Below are positions 25,201 to 39,500 of a DNA stretch of 64,000 nucleotides, one piece after another. The DNA comes from Balaenoptera acutorostrata (taxonomy: Eukaryota; Chordata; Mammalia; Artiodactyla; Balaenopteridae): contig NC_080081.1 of assembly GCF_949987535.1 (NCBI RefSeq), positions 65,369,603-65,433,602 of the forward strand, written 5' to 3'. Each line of letters begins with the position of its first letter. The first letter of the stretch is position 1. The position numbers were made by a program, and so were the translations under genes. The notes beneath the pieces are model-generated. The model worked only from the letters and a program-made list of their open reading frames with translations, was not told the DNA's origin and searched no databases.

Positions 25201-28200
25201 GGGAAGTCAGGAATTGTGGTGAATTGTGGCTGTTTTTCATGGTCTATCATAGGGAAGAAGATTGAGAATTCTTTAACTAAAATGTGTATTCTTAGATTGA
25301 GATCCTAAATTACAGTGGATACATACTGCTTTAGGTGCTGTAGATTAAAGTTCAAACATCAAGTGATGCTTACTATGAAATGCCGGTTAAAAGTCATTGT
25401 TTAAGAAGTTTGCAAATGTGTGCGGGTGTGTATACATTAGTGCAATTTACAGTATTTGTTCTATCTCAATAAAACTGTAATTATGTATGTATATGTGTGT
25501 ATGTCTATGTATAAGTATGTGTATATATAATTATACTTTGAGGCATAAAAATTACTGTAAATTGCGCTAATCTCATGTATATCTTGATAAAATTATATAT
25601 AGGTATATATACAGCCAACACCCCTCTCAAAATATAGAACATTTCTTGCTTTTTTTCAGTCAATACCCCAACACACTGGAGGTAATTACTATTCTCACTT
25701 GTGTCACAACAGATTAGTTCTACTTTTTTTTTGAATTTCACATAAATGGAATCATAGACTACATCTTCTGTGACCAGCTTTTTATGCTTAAAATGAATTC
25801 TGTGGGATTTATCCAATATTGTTGGGTGTACAGTAGTTCTTTCTAAATAGTATAAAATAATATTTATTGCTTCTAGAATACTGATTGAAAGCTCAAGCAT
25901 TCAGTTTACTTACAGAAATTATACAATTATACATTGCTTCACAAAGGCAGCAAACACATTATACTCTAAAAAGTCTACTTTACAGAAAATTAAAAATTCT
26001 AAATATCAAAAGGTACATCTGAAGAAACAAGTATAAATTTGGCAGCCAGTAATTTTGCCAGGAAGTTGTACAGCTTGCATGACTTTAAATCTGTGAATAT
26101 GACCTTCAGTCATTTAGCTCAAGTTCATCATTAATTTATTAATTTTTCCAGTATAATTGTGTTTCATACCATTGACATTTGCATACTCTAGAATATGTTA
26201 GAAAGAAATGTGTAGTATTCACAAATGTTCAGAAAAGCAAGCAAAAGTTCTGTGAATCTGCCCAGTTCTTCTGAGATGGTCTCACATCAGCTTCATAAGC
26301 ATATTCAGTCCTACAAAATAGTAAGCTAATGTTTGAACACAATTTCCAAGATAAAGCACATTTTCTCACAAATAGTGAAGTCTTTTTCTCAAGCACCACA
26401 AAAGTATACAAAAGAATTTTAGTTTGAACAGATCTGTCAGAATGTGTTTAACCTGATACTTCAACAGACTTAAAGTTTCCATGCTTTCACAAGGACCAGA
26501 TTTTTAATTACTTAGAGGAGAAAGAAACGGCCTTGAAAGATGTGGATTCAATCATTACCAATAGAAAAAGTATCCAATGCATATCTTATAGAAACAGAAA
26601 AATAGAACATTTCCCCTCTCAGAATAATGTGTATATAATTATATGTAATATATATTATATATACTATACTATATAGCATATATTAGATAATGTATAGTTG
26701 TACATGTAATTATATAATATATAATACATTTCCTTCTTAAAATAGTGTATATTTAAATAAAATGTATATTATATATTAAATATATATTAATATATAATGT
26801 ATAATATATAAAATTAGTATATAGTATATGTAATATATATCATATGTTATATATAATTATGTTATATATAACTGCATATAAATTTTATATAGTATAACTA
26901 TATATTATTCTATTTATAAATATATATTACATATATATCTTATCTCTTATAGAAACAGAAAAACATAACATTTCCGCCTTAGAATAATACATGTATACTT
27001 ATAGATAATATATATTATACAGAATAATGTATAATTACATGTATAAATTATATATTATATGTATAATATATGTCTTATATAACATGTAAATATATTATTT
27101 CATTTATAAATATATAATATAAACTCATCTCTTATAGAAACAGAAAAATATAACATTTCCCCCTTTATAATAATATATTTATATATAATTATGTTATTAT
27201 ATATAATTATATAATGTATAAATTATATAACTATATATTACATATAATTTTATAACAATATATAAGTATGCATATATTATGAATATATTAACATCATAAA
27301 TATATAATACTATAAGTATATAGATATGTAACTTATATAAATTTATAATTTACATATTATATAATTATATAATTTATATTTTGTATGAATATGTAAATTA
27401 CAATTTATATATCATTTATACAGTATATAATTCTGTTATATATATTATTTGTATATAATGTTATATATGTTATATTACTTTATTTTATATTATATGATAT
27501 GTATTATATTACATATGTTATATCACATAACATATATAACATATTATAAAATATGTTACATATAAATATACATATATTATTCTAAGGGAGCAAATTTTTA
27601 ATTTTTCTGTTTCTGTAAAAGATGAACATATATGTAATTTATATTTATAAATATAAATAATATAACTACCATGAAACCCTTTAATTCATATGGTAAATGT
27701 TGAAACTATGACCAAAATATGAAAACTGCCAGAGCTGTTAGAAAAAGACTAGAAGCCTTTTCACATATGTATAATCTAAGCATGATATTCTCCAAAAAAA
27801 GAAAAGGAATTGTGATTATTACCTTCCAGTTTGAAAACTTTAATTCTAAATTAAAAAAAAGACAGTTACAGAAAGACAGAGAAGATGAAAAGGCAGAGGG
27901 CTATGTACCAGATGAAGGAACAAGAAAAAACCCCAGAAAAACAACTAAATGAAGTGGAGATAGGCAACCTTCCAGAAAAAGAATTCAGAATAATGATAGT
28001 GAAGATGATCCAGGACCTCGGAATAAGAATGGAGGCAAAGATTGAGAAGATGCAAGAAATGATTAACAAAGACCTAGAAGAATTAAAGAACAAACAAACA
28101 GAGATGACCAATACAATAACTGAAATGAAAACTACACTAGAAGGAATCAATAGCAGAATAACTGAGGCAGAAGAACGGATAAGTGACCTGGAAGACAGAA

Positions 28201-31200
28201 TGGTGGAATTCACTGCTGCAGAACAGACTAAAGAAAAAAGAATGAAAAGAAATGAAGACAGCCTAAGAGACCTCTGGGACAACATTAAACGCAACAACAT
28301 TCGCATTATAGGGGTCCCAGAAGGAGAAGAGAGAGAGAAAGGACCAGAGAAAATATTTGAAGAGATTATAGTCGAAAACTTCCCTAACATGGGAAAGGAA
28401 ATAGCCACCCAAGTCCAGGAAGCGCAGAGAGTCCCATACAGAATAAACCCAAGGAGAAACATGCCGAGACACATAGTAATCAAAGTGGCAAAAATTAAAG
28501 ACAAAGAAAAATTACTGAAAGCAGCAAGGGAAAAACGACAAATAACATACAAGGGAACTCCCATAAGGTTAACAGCTGATTTCTCAGCAGAAACTCTGCA
28601 AGCCAGAAGGGAGTGGCATGATATACTTAAAGTGATGAAAGGGAAGAACCTACAACCAAGATTACTCTACCCGGCAAGGATCTCATTCAGATTCGATGGA
28701 GAAATCAAAAGCTTTACAGACAAGCAAAAGCTAAGAGAATTCAGCACCACCAAACCAGCTCTACAACAAATGCTAAAGGAACTTCTCTAAGTGGGAAACA
28801 CAAGAGAAGAAAAGGACCTACAAAAACAAACCCAAAACAATTAAGAAAATGGTCATAGGAACATACATATCGATAATTACCTTAAATGTGAATGGATTAA
28901 ATGCCCCAACCAAAAGACATAGACTGGCTGAATGGATACAAAAACAAGACCCATATATATGCTGTCTACAAGAGACCCACTTCAGACCTAGGGACACATA
29001 CAGACTGAAAGTGAGGGGATGGAAAAAGATATTCCATGCAAATGGAAATCAAAAGAAAGCTGGAGTAGCTATACTCATATCAGATAAAATAGACTTTAAA
29101 ATAAAGAATGTTACAAGAGACAAGGAAGGACACTACATAATGATCCAGGGATCAATCCAAGAAGAAGATATAACAATTATAAATATATATGCACCCAACA
29201 TAGGAGCACCTCAATACATAAGGCAACTGCTAACAGCTATAAAAGAGGAAATCGACAGTAACACAATAATAGTGGGGGACTTTAACACCTCACTTACACC
29301 AATGGACAGATCATCCAAAATGAAAATAAATAAGGAAACAGAAGCTTTAAATGACACAATAGACCAGATAGATTTAATTGATATATATAGGACATTCCAT
29401 CCAAAAACGGCAGATTACACGTTCTTCTCAAGTGCGCACGGAACATTCTCCAGGATAGATCACATCTTGGGTCACAAATCAAGCCTCAGTAAATTTAAGA
29501 AAATTGAAATCATATCAAGCATCTTTTCTGACCACAACGCTATGAGATTAGAAATGAATTACAGGGAAAAAAACGTAAAAAAGACAAACACATGGAGGCT
29601 AAACAATACGTTACTAAATAACCAAGAGATCACTGAAGAAATCAAACAGGAAATCAAAAAATACCTAGAGACAAATGACAATGAAAACACGACAACCCAA
29701 AACCTATGGGATGCAGCAAAAGCGGTTCTAAGAGGGAAGTTTATAGCTATACAAGCCTACCTTAAGAAACAAGAAAAATCTCAAATAAACATTCTAACCC
29801 TACACCTAAAGGAACTAGAGAAGGAAGAACAAACAAAACCCAAAGTTAGCAGAAGGAAAGAAATCATAAAGATCAGAGCAGAAATAAATGAAATAGAAAC
29901 AAAGAAAACAATAGCAAAGATCAATAAAACTAAAAGTTGGTTCTTTGAGAAGATAAACAAAATTGATAAGCCATTAGCCAGACTCATCAAGAAAAAGAGG
30001 GAGAGGACTCAAATCAATAAAATCAGAAACGAAAAAGGAGAAGTTACAACAGACACCGCAGAAATACAAAACATCCTAAGAGACTACTACAAGCAACTTT
30101 ATGCCAATAAAATGGACAACCTGGAAGAAATGGACAAATTCTTAGAAAGGTATAACCTTCCAAGACTGAATCAGGAAGAAACAGAAAATATGAACAGACC
30201 AATCACAAGTAATGAAATTGAAACTGTGATTAAAAATCTTCCAAGAAACAAAAGTCCAGGACCAGATGGCTTCACAGGTGAATTCTATCAAACATTTAGA
30301 GAAGAGCTAACACCCATCCTTCTCAAACTCTTCCAAAAAATTGCAGAAGAAGGAACACTCCCAAACTCATTCTATGAGGCCACCATCACCCTGATACCAA
30401 AACCAGACAAAGACACTACAAAAAAAGAAAATTACAGACCAATATCACTGATGAATATAGATGCAAAAATCCTCAACAAAATACTAGCAAACAGAATCCA
30501 ACAACACATTAAAAGGATCATACACCACGATCAAGTGGGATTTATCCCAGGGATGCAAGGATTCTTCAGTATACGCAAATCAATCAATGTGATACACCAT
30601 ATTAACAAATTGAAGAATAAAAACCATATGATCATCTCAATAGATGCAGAAAAAGCTTCTGACAAAATTCAACACCCATTTCTGATAAAAACTCTCCAGA
30701 AAGTGGGCATAGAGGGAACCTACCTCAACATAATAAAGGCCATATATGACAAACCCACAGCAAACATCATTCTCAATGGTGAAAAACTGAAAGCATTTCC
30801 TCTAAGATCAGGAACGAGACAAGGATGTCCACTCTCACCACTATTATTCAACATAGTTCTGGAAGTCCTAGCCACGGCCATCAGAGAAGAAAAAGAAATA
30901 AAAGGAATACAAATTGGAAAAGAAGAAGTAAAACTGTCACTGTTTGCGGATGACATGATGCTATACATAGAGAATCCTAAAACTGCCACCAGAAAACTGC
31001 TAGAGCTAATTAATGAATATGGTAAAGTTGCAGGTTACAAAATTAATGCACAGAAATCTCTTGCATTCCTATACACTAATGATGAAAAATCTGAAAGAGA
31101 AATTATGGAAACACTCCCATTTACCATTGCAACAAAAAGAATAAAATACCTAGGAATAAACCTACCTAGGGAGACAAAAGACCTGTATGCAGAAAACTAT

Positions 31201-34200
31201 AAGACACTGATGAAAGAAATTAAAGATGATACAAATAGATGGAGAGATATACCATGTTCTTGGATTGGAAGAATCAACATTGTGAAAATGAGTATACTAC
31301 CCAAAGCAATCTACAGATTCAATGCAATCCCTATCAAATTACCAATGGCATTTTTTACGGAGCTAGAACAAGTCATCTTAAAATTTGTATGGAGACACAA
31401 AAGATCCCGAATAGCCAAAGCAGTCTTGAGGCAAAAAAATGGAGTTGGAGGAATCAGATTCCCTGACTTCAGACTATACTACAAAGCTACAGTAATCAAG
31501 ACAATATGGTACTGGCACAAAAACAGAAACATAGATCAATGGAACAAGATAGAAAGCCCAGAGATTAACCCACGCACCTATGGTCAACTAATCTATGACA
31601 AAGGAGGCAAAGATATACAATGGAGAAAAGACAGTCTCTTCAATAAGTGGTGCTGGGAAAACTGGACAGCTACATGTAAAAGAATGAAATTAGAATACTC
31701 CCTAACACCATACACAAAAATAAACTCAAAATGGATTAGAGACCTAAATATAAGACTGGACACTATAAAACTCTTAGAGGAAAACATAGGAAGAACACTC
31801 TTTGACATAAATCACAGCAAGATCTTTTTTGATCCACCTCCTAGAGTAATGGAAATAAAAACAAAAATAAACAAGTGGGACCTAATGAAACTTCAAAGCT
31901 TTTGCACAGCAAAGGAAACCATAAACAAGACAAAAAGACAACCCTCAGAATGGGAGAAAATATTTGCAAATGAATCAACTGACAAAGGATTAATCTCCAA
32001 AATATATAAACAGCTCATTCAGCTCAATATCAAAGAAACAAACACCCCAATCCAAAAATGGGCAGAAGACCTAAATAGACATTTCTCCAAAGAAGACATA
32101 CAGATGGCCATGAAGCACATGAAAAGATGCTCAAATCACTAATTATTAGAGAAATGCAAATCAAAACTACAATGAGGTATCACCTCACTCCTGTTAGAAT
32201 GGGCATCATCAGAAAATCTACAAACAACAAATGCTGGAGAGGGTGTGGAGAAAAGGGAACCCTCTTGCACTGTTGGTGGGAATGTAAATTGATAGAGCCA
32301 CTATGGAGAACAATATGGAGGTTCCTTAAAAAACTAAAAATAGAATTACCATATGACCCAGCAATCCCACTACTGGGCATATACCCAGAGAAAACCGTAA
32401 TTCAAAAGGACACATGCACCCGAATGTTCATTGCAGCACTATTTACAATAGCCAGGTCATGGAAGCAACCTAAATGCCCATCAACAGACGAATGGATAAA
32501 GAAGTTGTGGTACATATATACAATGGAATATTACTCAGCCATAAAAAGGAACGAAATTGAGTCATTTGTTGAGACGTGGATGGATCTAGAGACTGTCACA
32601 CAGAGTGAAGTAAGTCAGAAAGAGAAAAACAAATATCGTATATTAATGCATGTATGTGGAACCTAGAAAAATGGTACAGATGAGCCAGTTTGCAGGGCAG
32701 AAGTTGAGACACAGATGTAGAGAATGGACATATGGACACCAAGGGGGGAAAACTGCGGTGAGGTGGGGATGGTGGTGTGCTGAATTGGGTGATTGGGATT
32801 GACATGTATACACTGATGTGTATAAAACTGATGCCTAATAAGAACCTGCAGTATAAAAAAACAAACAAAACAACTAATACTAAACTTTCATTAGGTTATT
32901 TGTATGGAAATATGTTAATATAAATGTTTCAGACATTACATGAAATTTCTAAAAATCTTATATTTGTATTTGTATGGAAATATGTATGGAAATATGTTAA
33001 TATAAATGTTTCAGACATTACATGAAATTTCTAAAAATCTTATATTTGTATTTGTATGGAAATATGTATGGAAATATGTTAATATAAATGTTTCAGACAT
33101 TACAGGAAACTTCTAAAAATCTTATATGTTCTGGTATAAGGTTATAAGTAATAATCCTAGTTACTACTTTAAAATGTATATCTCAGAAATAACTAATTTT
33201 CTTGTCAACTGCATTATTATGAACTTTCATCAAATCTTTAACCATGGTCATTTTTAAGTCTTCTGTCATTTACAGACAGTTCTGGGTGTACTCTGATGAT
33301 TTTGCAAATATGTTCCTATAAAAGGGTTTCATCTTCAAGAAATTCATGGAAAAGACTCTGACAAGTACAGGTTTCTGGTAACTGACTGTACTGCTGAACT
33401 GAATGAATAAGCATTTTCAGAACTCTAATGAAAAACTGATGAACTCATAAAAGTGCTAACAAAAGATCAAGATGAAAAAAAAAATTAATTACATGGGACT
33501 GAGTGAACTGATGAGGATGAGTATAATTTTTGTGACTTTCTGTCTGAATTAAAAAAAAAATATCCCACAAGGACTCAGAGGCAAAGAATATACAAATCAA
33601 TTTTCACTGCAAAGTAAAGAGCTGTTACAGTGGAGGATTACTGGACTGAATGTCAATATTATGACATAGTATGAGTGTGTTTCATGTTTGGTAATTGCAA
33701 TCATTGTTGCTTTTGTTGTGGTCATCCATGTACAATGCTTGGTGTCAGTCTATTTGTCTCTTGTAAAAATAAAATACAGTGTGTGTGTGTGGAAAAAAAA
33801 AAACCTGGAAAGAAAAAAAAAATGTTCTCATGCCCACTCCCCCCCCCCAAAAAAAAAAAAAAAAAAATTAAAAAAAAATCTAGGGCTTCCCTGGTGGTGC
33901 AGTGGTTGAGAATCCGCCTGCCAATGCAGGGGACACGGGTTCGGGCCCTGGTCTGGGAAGATCCCACATGCCGCGGGGCAACTGGGCCCGTGAGCCACAA
34001 CTACTGAGCCTGCGCGTCTGGAGCCTGTGCTCCACAACGGGAGAGGCCGCGATAGTGAGAGGCCCGCGCACCGCGATGAAGAGTGGCCCCCGCTCGCCAC
34101 AACTGGAGAAAGCCCTCGCACAGAAACGAAGACCCAACACAACCAAAAATAAATAAATAAATTAAAAAAAAAAAGTTGTTTAAAAAAAAATCTATACACA

Positions 34201-36512
34201 AGCCACTGATTTAACCAGATCCTCCCCCGCCCCCCCAAAAAAGTGTTTAGTAAGCAGGACCCAGAAGAGCTGATATTCACAGTTCCTACAAGAACAACTC
34301 TTTCAGGGTTTATCCCATGAAGTACTTTATTTTACAACCATCTTCTCGTGCAAAACTAAAGGTCCATTTGATTACACAGAAATTTCATACAGTGTAAAAC
34401 TAGAACTGAGTGTGAAATACTGCATGTAAGTATTTCTAAATAGTCTTGTTCCATCGGTTCATCAGTGACTTCTGTGGCTTTATAGTCATTTTCTGTGGAA
34501 GATTCTGAGAGAATCTCTCCAGTTCTACTGGAATTGGAGCCTCCTAATTCTTCTGTTTCATGGCAGTCGGAATCCTACTTGCAGGGCCTCTGTTTTCACT
34601 ATCTTCAGAATGTAAATCTTTCTCATCCAGAGACAGATGAGATTCCTCTATTTGATTATTTTCTGCAGAATTCTCTTCATTTATAGTTAAGGCATCATCA
34701 GATTCTTTCTCTTGAATTTTTTTTTTCTGGAATCATTTCTGTTGTTAAAGACACTTTCCCTCTTCATCCTCTTCTCTTTGTCTTTATTCTTCGATGAAGC
34801 TGGTTCTTCTCTTTCTTCCGTCATAACTGAAGAAATGTGACTAGAAGTTGTTTGGTCATCTCTGACTTCACCTTCTTTGTCACACTTGAGTTTTTTAACC
34901 TCATGTCCCTCAGCTCCCAGAGCATATTCATTTGGATGTTTATTTTCTATATGGCTCACTGAGGAACTCCTGATCCAGATGTCAGAGTCACTGTGAATTT
35001 TGTCCTCATCATGCTGTAAGTTTGTAAAGACTCTTTGCTCACTGTGCTCTGAAGCAAACCATTCCTTCCTTCCTTCCTTCCTTCCTTCCTCCCTCCCTTC
35101 TTTTCTTCCTTCCTTCCTTGTTCTCTCCCTTCCTCCCTCTCTCCCTCCCCCCCCCCATTCTCTCTCTCTCTTTCTTATTGTATAAGTTGCAGGAGTACAG
35201 CATTAAAATTCAACATCTGTATACACTACAGAGTGATCACCAGCGCAAGTCTAGCTGCTGTCTGTCACCATACAGTTGATCCTCTACCTATTTCAGCCAC
35301 ACCCCAAACCCCTTCCCCTCTGGTAACCAGTAATCTGTTCTCTGTATCTGTGTTTGGTTTTGTTCGCTTTTGTTTGTTCATTTATTTTTTTAGATTTCAC
35401 ATATGAGTGAAATTGTACGGTGTTTGTCTTTCTCTGCCTGACAATTTCACTTAGTATAATACTCTCAAGGTCCATCCATGTTGTTGCAAATGGCAGGACT
35501 TCATTCTTTTATGGTTGAGTAGTATTCATTGTGTGTGCATGTGTATGCACGCATATTTATCACATCTTTATTCATTCATCAGTGGACATTTGGGTTGTTT
35601 CCATATCTTGGCTGTTGTTAATAATGCTGCAGTGAATATAGGGGTGCATATATCTTTTGGAATTATAGTGTTTTTTTGTGTTCTTTGGCTAAATACCCAG
35701 AAGTGGAATAGCTGGGATCATATGGTAGTTCTAGTCTTAATTTTGGGGGTAATCTCCATGCTGTTTTCCATAGTGGCTGCTCCAATTTACAGTCCCACCA
35801 ACAGTGTTTGAGGGTTCCCTTTTCTCCACATCCTCTCCAACATTCGTTATTTCTTACCTTTTTGATAATAGCCATTCTAATAGGCGTGAAGTGATATCTT
35901 ACTGTGGTTTTGATGTGCATTTTCCCCTAATGATTAGTGATGCTGAACATCTTTTCTTGTGTCCATTGGCCATCTGTATATCTTCTTTGGAAAGTTGTCT
36001 ATTCAGGTCCTCTACCCATTTTTTAATTGGGTTGTTTTTTTGTTTTTAAGTTGTATAGTTCATGTATTTTGGATATTAACCCCTTATTGGATATATAAAT
36101 TGCAAATATTTTCACCCATTCACTAGGTTGCCTTTTCGTTTTGATTATGGTTTTTATCACCGTGCAGAAGCTTTTTAGTTTGATGTAGTCCCATTTGTTT
36201 ACACTGGCTTTTGTTTCCCTTGCTTTTGGAGTCAGATCCACAAAAACATCACTAAGACCAATGTCAGTGAAATTACCGGCTATGTTTTCTTCTAGGAATT
36301 TTATGTTTTCACATCTTACATTCGAGTCTTTAATCCTTTTTGAGTTAATTTTTGTGTATGGAGTGACATAGTAGTATAGTTTCATTCTTTTGCATGTGGC
36401 TGTCCAGTTTTCCGAACACCATATATTAAAGAGACTATCCTTTCTGTATGCTCTTTGCTCCTTTATCATAAATTAATTATCCATATATGTGTGGGTTTTT
36501 TCCTCAATTCTT

Positions 36513-36555
<43 letters not shown>

Positions 36556-39500
36556 TGGCTGTGTTTATTTTGGCTGTGTTTCTGTGCGAGGGCTTTCTCC
36601 AGCTGTGGCGAGGGGGGGCCACTCTTCATTGCAGTGCGCGGGCCTCTCACTGTCGCGGCCTCTCCCGTTGTGGAGCACAGGCTCCAGACGCGCAGGCTCA
36701 GTAGTTGTGGCTCACGGGCTTAGTTGCTCTGTGGCATGTGGGATCTTCCCAGACCAGGGCTCGAACCCGTGTCCCCTGCATTGGCAGGCAGACTCTTAAC
36801 CACTGCGCCACCAGGGAAGCCCTTTTCTCAATTCTGTTCCATTGATCTATGTGTTTGTTTTTGTGCCCGTACCCTACTGTTCTGATGACTTCAGCTTTGT
36901 ATCAACAGTATAGTTTAAAATCAGGGAGCATGGTAACTCCAGCTTTGTTCTTCTTTCTGAAGATCGGCTATTCAGGATCTTTTGTGGTTCCGTGCAAATT
37001 TTAGAACAAATTACAATTTTCTTAAAGCTTGTTAACCACCTAACTTCCTTCTCTGGTAGCTTTGAACAATGTGTATTTACAGTAGAGGATAATCAGAGTA
37101 GTCATTCACAACTTTTGTGGGCTATTTGAAAACCATCAGTGGGTTAGACATGACTTGGAATGTATGTACCGTTTTATTCCCTGAATCTCCCCTAAAAGGT
37201 GCTAAGTGACGGACCAGTGAATAAAAGGGTGATAATCACTTTAGGTTAGTCCTAGGAAAAGGCTTATGTTGGTGCCGTGTGGAACATGTAAGGTATGTGT
37301 CCATCTTTTTTAGGAAGTTGTACGGTTCCTGGATACCAAGCATCAAAACCACTACCGAGTCTACAATCTCTGCAGTATGTACATGACTCGATATTTTGCT
37401 ACTATAGATAGAAAACAGGTCACTCACTGCATGTAAGAAGATGATTCAGTTTTTACATTTCATTTAATCATAGGTATTTGGTCGTGGTGGGAAGTGAGTT
37501 TTAAAAAGTCTCCATCTTGTGCTGGCTCTATTTGGTAGGAAAAGAAAGTGCAACAGCACACAGTGCCCTGTGAGGTAGGCAGGAGGCTGGGGGCAGAGCC
37601 ATTTTAGGAGGGTCAGGTCTAGTGGTAGTAAGTTTTGGAAAATATTTGTTTTTTCCTGCCAGCTTGTGTTTTGAAGACAATTCAACAAATGCACGCTCTA
37701 ACCCACTAGGAATGAGGCGTGAGGAGACCAGGGCCCTGCATGGGAAAAAACCCCAAAACCCTACAGTAAATAAATTGTAGCCCAGCTGACCCTCTTCCTG
37801 TATATTAAATGGACATTTTCAGGAGGCAGGTATTTTGGTTGGCCGCATTGGCTTCTGCTCTGTGTAACCTTCCAATAACGTAGCGAGTAGCCTGCTAGAA
37901 AAGTACAAGTAAGTCCTATTAAACCAAAATAATTTGGGCTTATGTTACTCAAGATGGACAAAACACTACTCTACTTTTATGTTTGAGACCCTTACTTTTC
38001 TTTTAGAGCAGCAGGAGGCAGACAGAAAGCTCCTTTTAAAGGTAGAGGAGGAATTTCTAATAGAAAAGTATAACTTATTTACACCTTGACCCTTTACTGT
38101 GTTTATTAGGGTTAGAGATATGACCCGTGCATCATTTATTTCAGGTGAAAGAGCTTATGATGCTAAGTACTTCCATGATAGGGTCTGTCGATACATGATT
38201 GACGATCACAATGTCCCCTCTTTGAGGTAAGTTTGATGCCGCGCTGGCTGTCAGAAGAGGGCTAAATACACAGGGCTTGATTTTTTGGGAAGTATTTTCA
38301 TTCAACTAAAAATCTTTCACTTGGAATCAGTGAGATGGTGGCGTTCTCCAAGGAAGTAAAAGAGTGGATGGCTCAAGACAAGGAAAACATCGCAGTGATT
38401 CACTGTAAGGGGGGCAAAGGTAAAAAACGTTTTTCTTTTTCGTTCTCTTTTTCTAAAGAAATTTGAAAAATAAAGTACACCAACAAGATACGTTCTGCTA
38501 TTAACCGGTATTAATCATTGTTAACATTTTTTAGTACTAGCTTCAAGACTAAAGGAAGGGAAGGAAAGAGGGGGGAAGGGGGGAGGAAAGGAAGAAAGAG
38601 TAAAGAAGAGAAGAAAGCAGGAATAGAAGAACTGAGGAAGGTTAAGTGTGTTTTCCCTTGTTTATTGACTATTTGGGTTTCTTCATTTTTGATTTGCCAA
38701 AATATCTGTCAAAATACAAACACTGTTTAACTTTAGAAACCATCAGAGCATTTTTCATTTTATTTAAGGTTGTTCTTAAACTTTGTGAGGACGTTTTAAA
38801 GTTAAGAGTGTCAACAGCCATGCCATTTCAAAGACCAAAAATTATACTGGAATTTTTATAGTGTAATGATACATAGAAGTTGATTTTGGTGGGGGGAAAA
38901 TGGGGGTGGTGGGAAAGCCAGTTGTAAATTCAACCAATTTAACTTGAGTCAGATTTTCTCTCATTCAGATTTAGGCTTTTAATAATCATCTAGGCATATT
39001 TCACAGTTTTTGACAAATAAGGAATTATGGTTTCGTTGGGCTGTGAAACAGTTTTTTATATTAAATTCCAGGAAAACACACTTTAAAACTGCCTTCTGTA
39101 ATTGAGTAGAATAAAGTTTTAGTCTTATTTGAAAAGTTGTTTCAAGCTCATGAGTTAGTAGGTAAGTTCTATCTTTAGTTCCACAGGTCGAAATATTCTG
39201 TATGTATGGCAATTTACAATATTGTGCCTAAATGAAGAATACAGAGGTTGAACCACATGGAATTGCCTTTCTTTGGACCATCTTTTACTTTAAAAAAAGG
39301 CCATTTAATATGGCTCAACCAAAATATTATAATCTAAGAGTTGGCTTTAGTTTTCTTTTAATCAGGTTAATTCCCTGCTTAAAGGAAAACCTTCATTTCA
39401 AATTAAATTTTTTTTTCTGAGAGCAGACTTACATTATTCTGTGTTCACGTGTGTTTCATTGATTTTCCTTTAGGATTGTTTGGAAGGCTAGTATTCAGTT

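Larger units (their letters stand above)
27868..32860 (+). mobile_element. LINE-1 element, sense to host gene, with intact ORF1
   Basis: An L1 closely related to the minus-strand copy at 1-5610. It begins just upstream of ORF1, so the 5' UTR is missing. It carries ORF1 (27885-28790), ORF2 (28849-32666, one frameshift), and a 3' UTR ending in 'ataaaaaaacaaacaaaaca' at about 32855-32875. It is the best-preserved LINE in the window and lies in the intron between the phosphatase exons at 24583 and 37314. Confidence 0.93.

Noticed and set aside
24972..25265. A 97-codon frame in the intron after the [11 protein letters not shown] exon
   Set aside because: It resembles an old interspersed repeat and has no family match or splice context.
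26580..27630. AT-rich block considered as a CRISPR-like array or origin
   Set aside because: Repeat spacing is irregular (about 360 and 190 bp) and the context is a mammalian intron.
27865..28564. A 232-codon hydrophobic-looking frame on the minus strand
   Set aside because: It is the antisense shadow of the L1 ORF1 coiled coil; the same shadow occurs on the + strand at 4038-4736.
28849..32142. A 1097-codon open frame that could be taken for a host gene
   Set aside because: It is L1 ORF2: endonuclease and FADD reverse-transcriptase motifs, L1 ORF1 just upstream, and a related copy at 1-5610.
33675..34280. Overlapping open frames in the 80-150 codon range
   Set aside because: They lie in a CHR-2-like SINE; the same peptides (for example WWCSG and [16 protein letters not shown] forms) recur at every SINE in the window.
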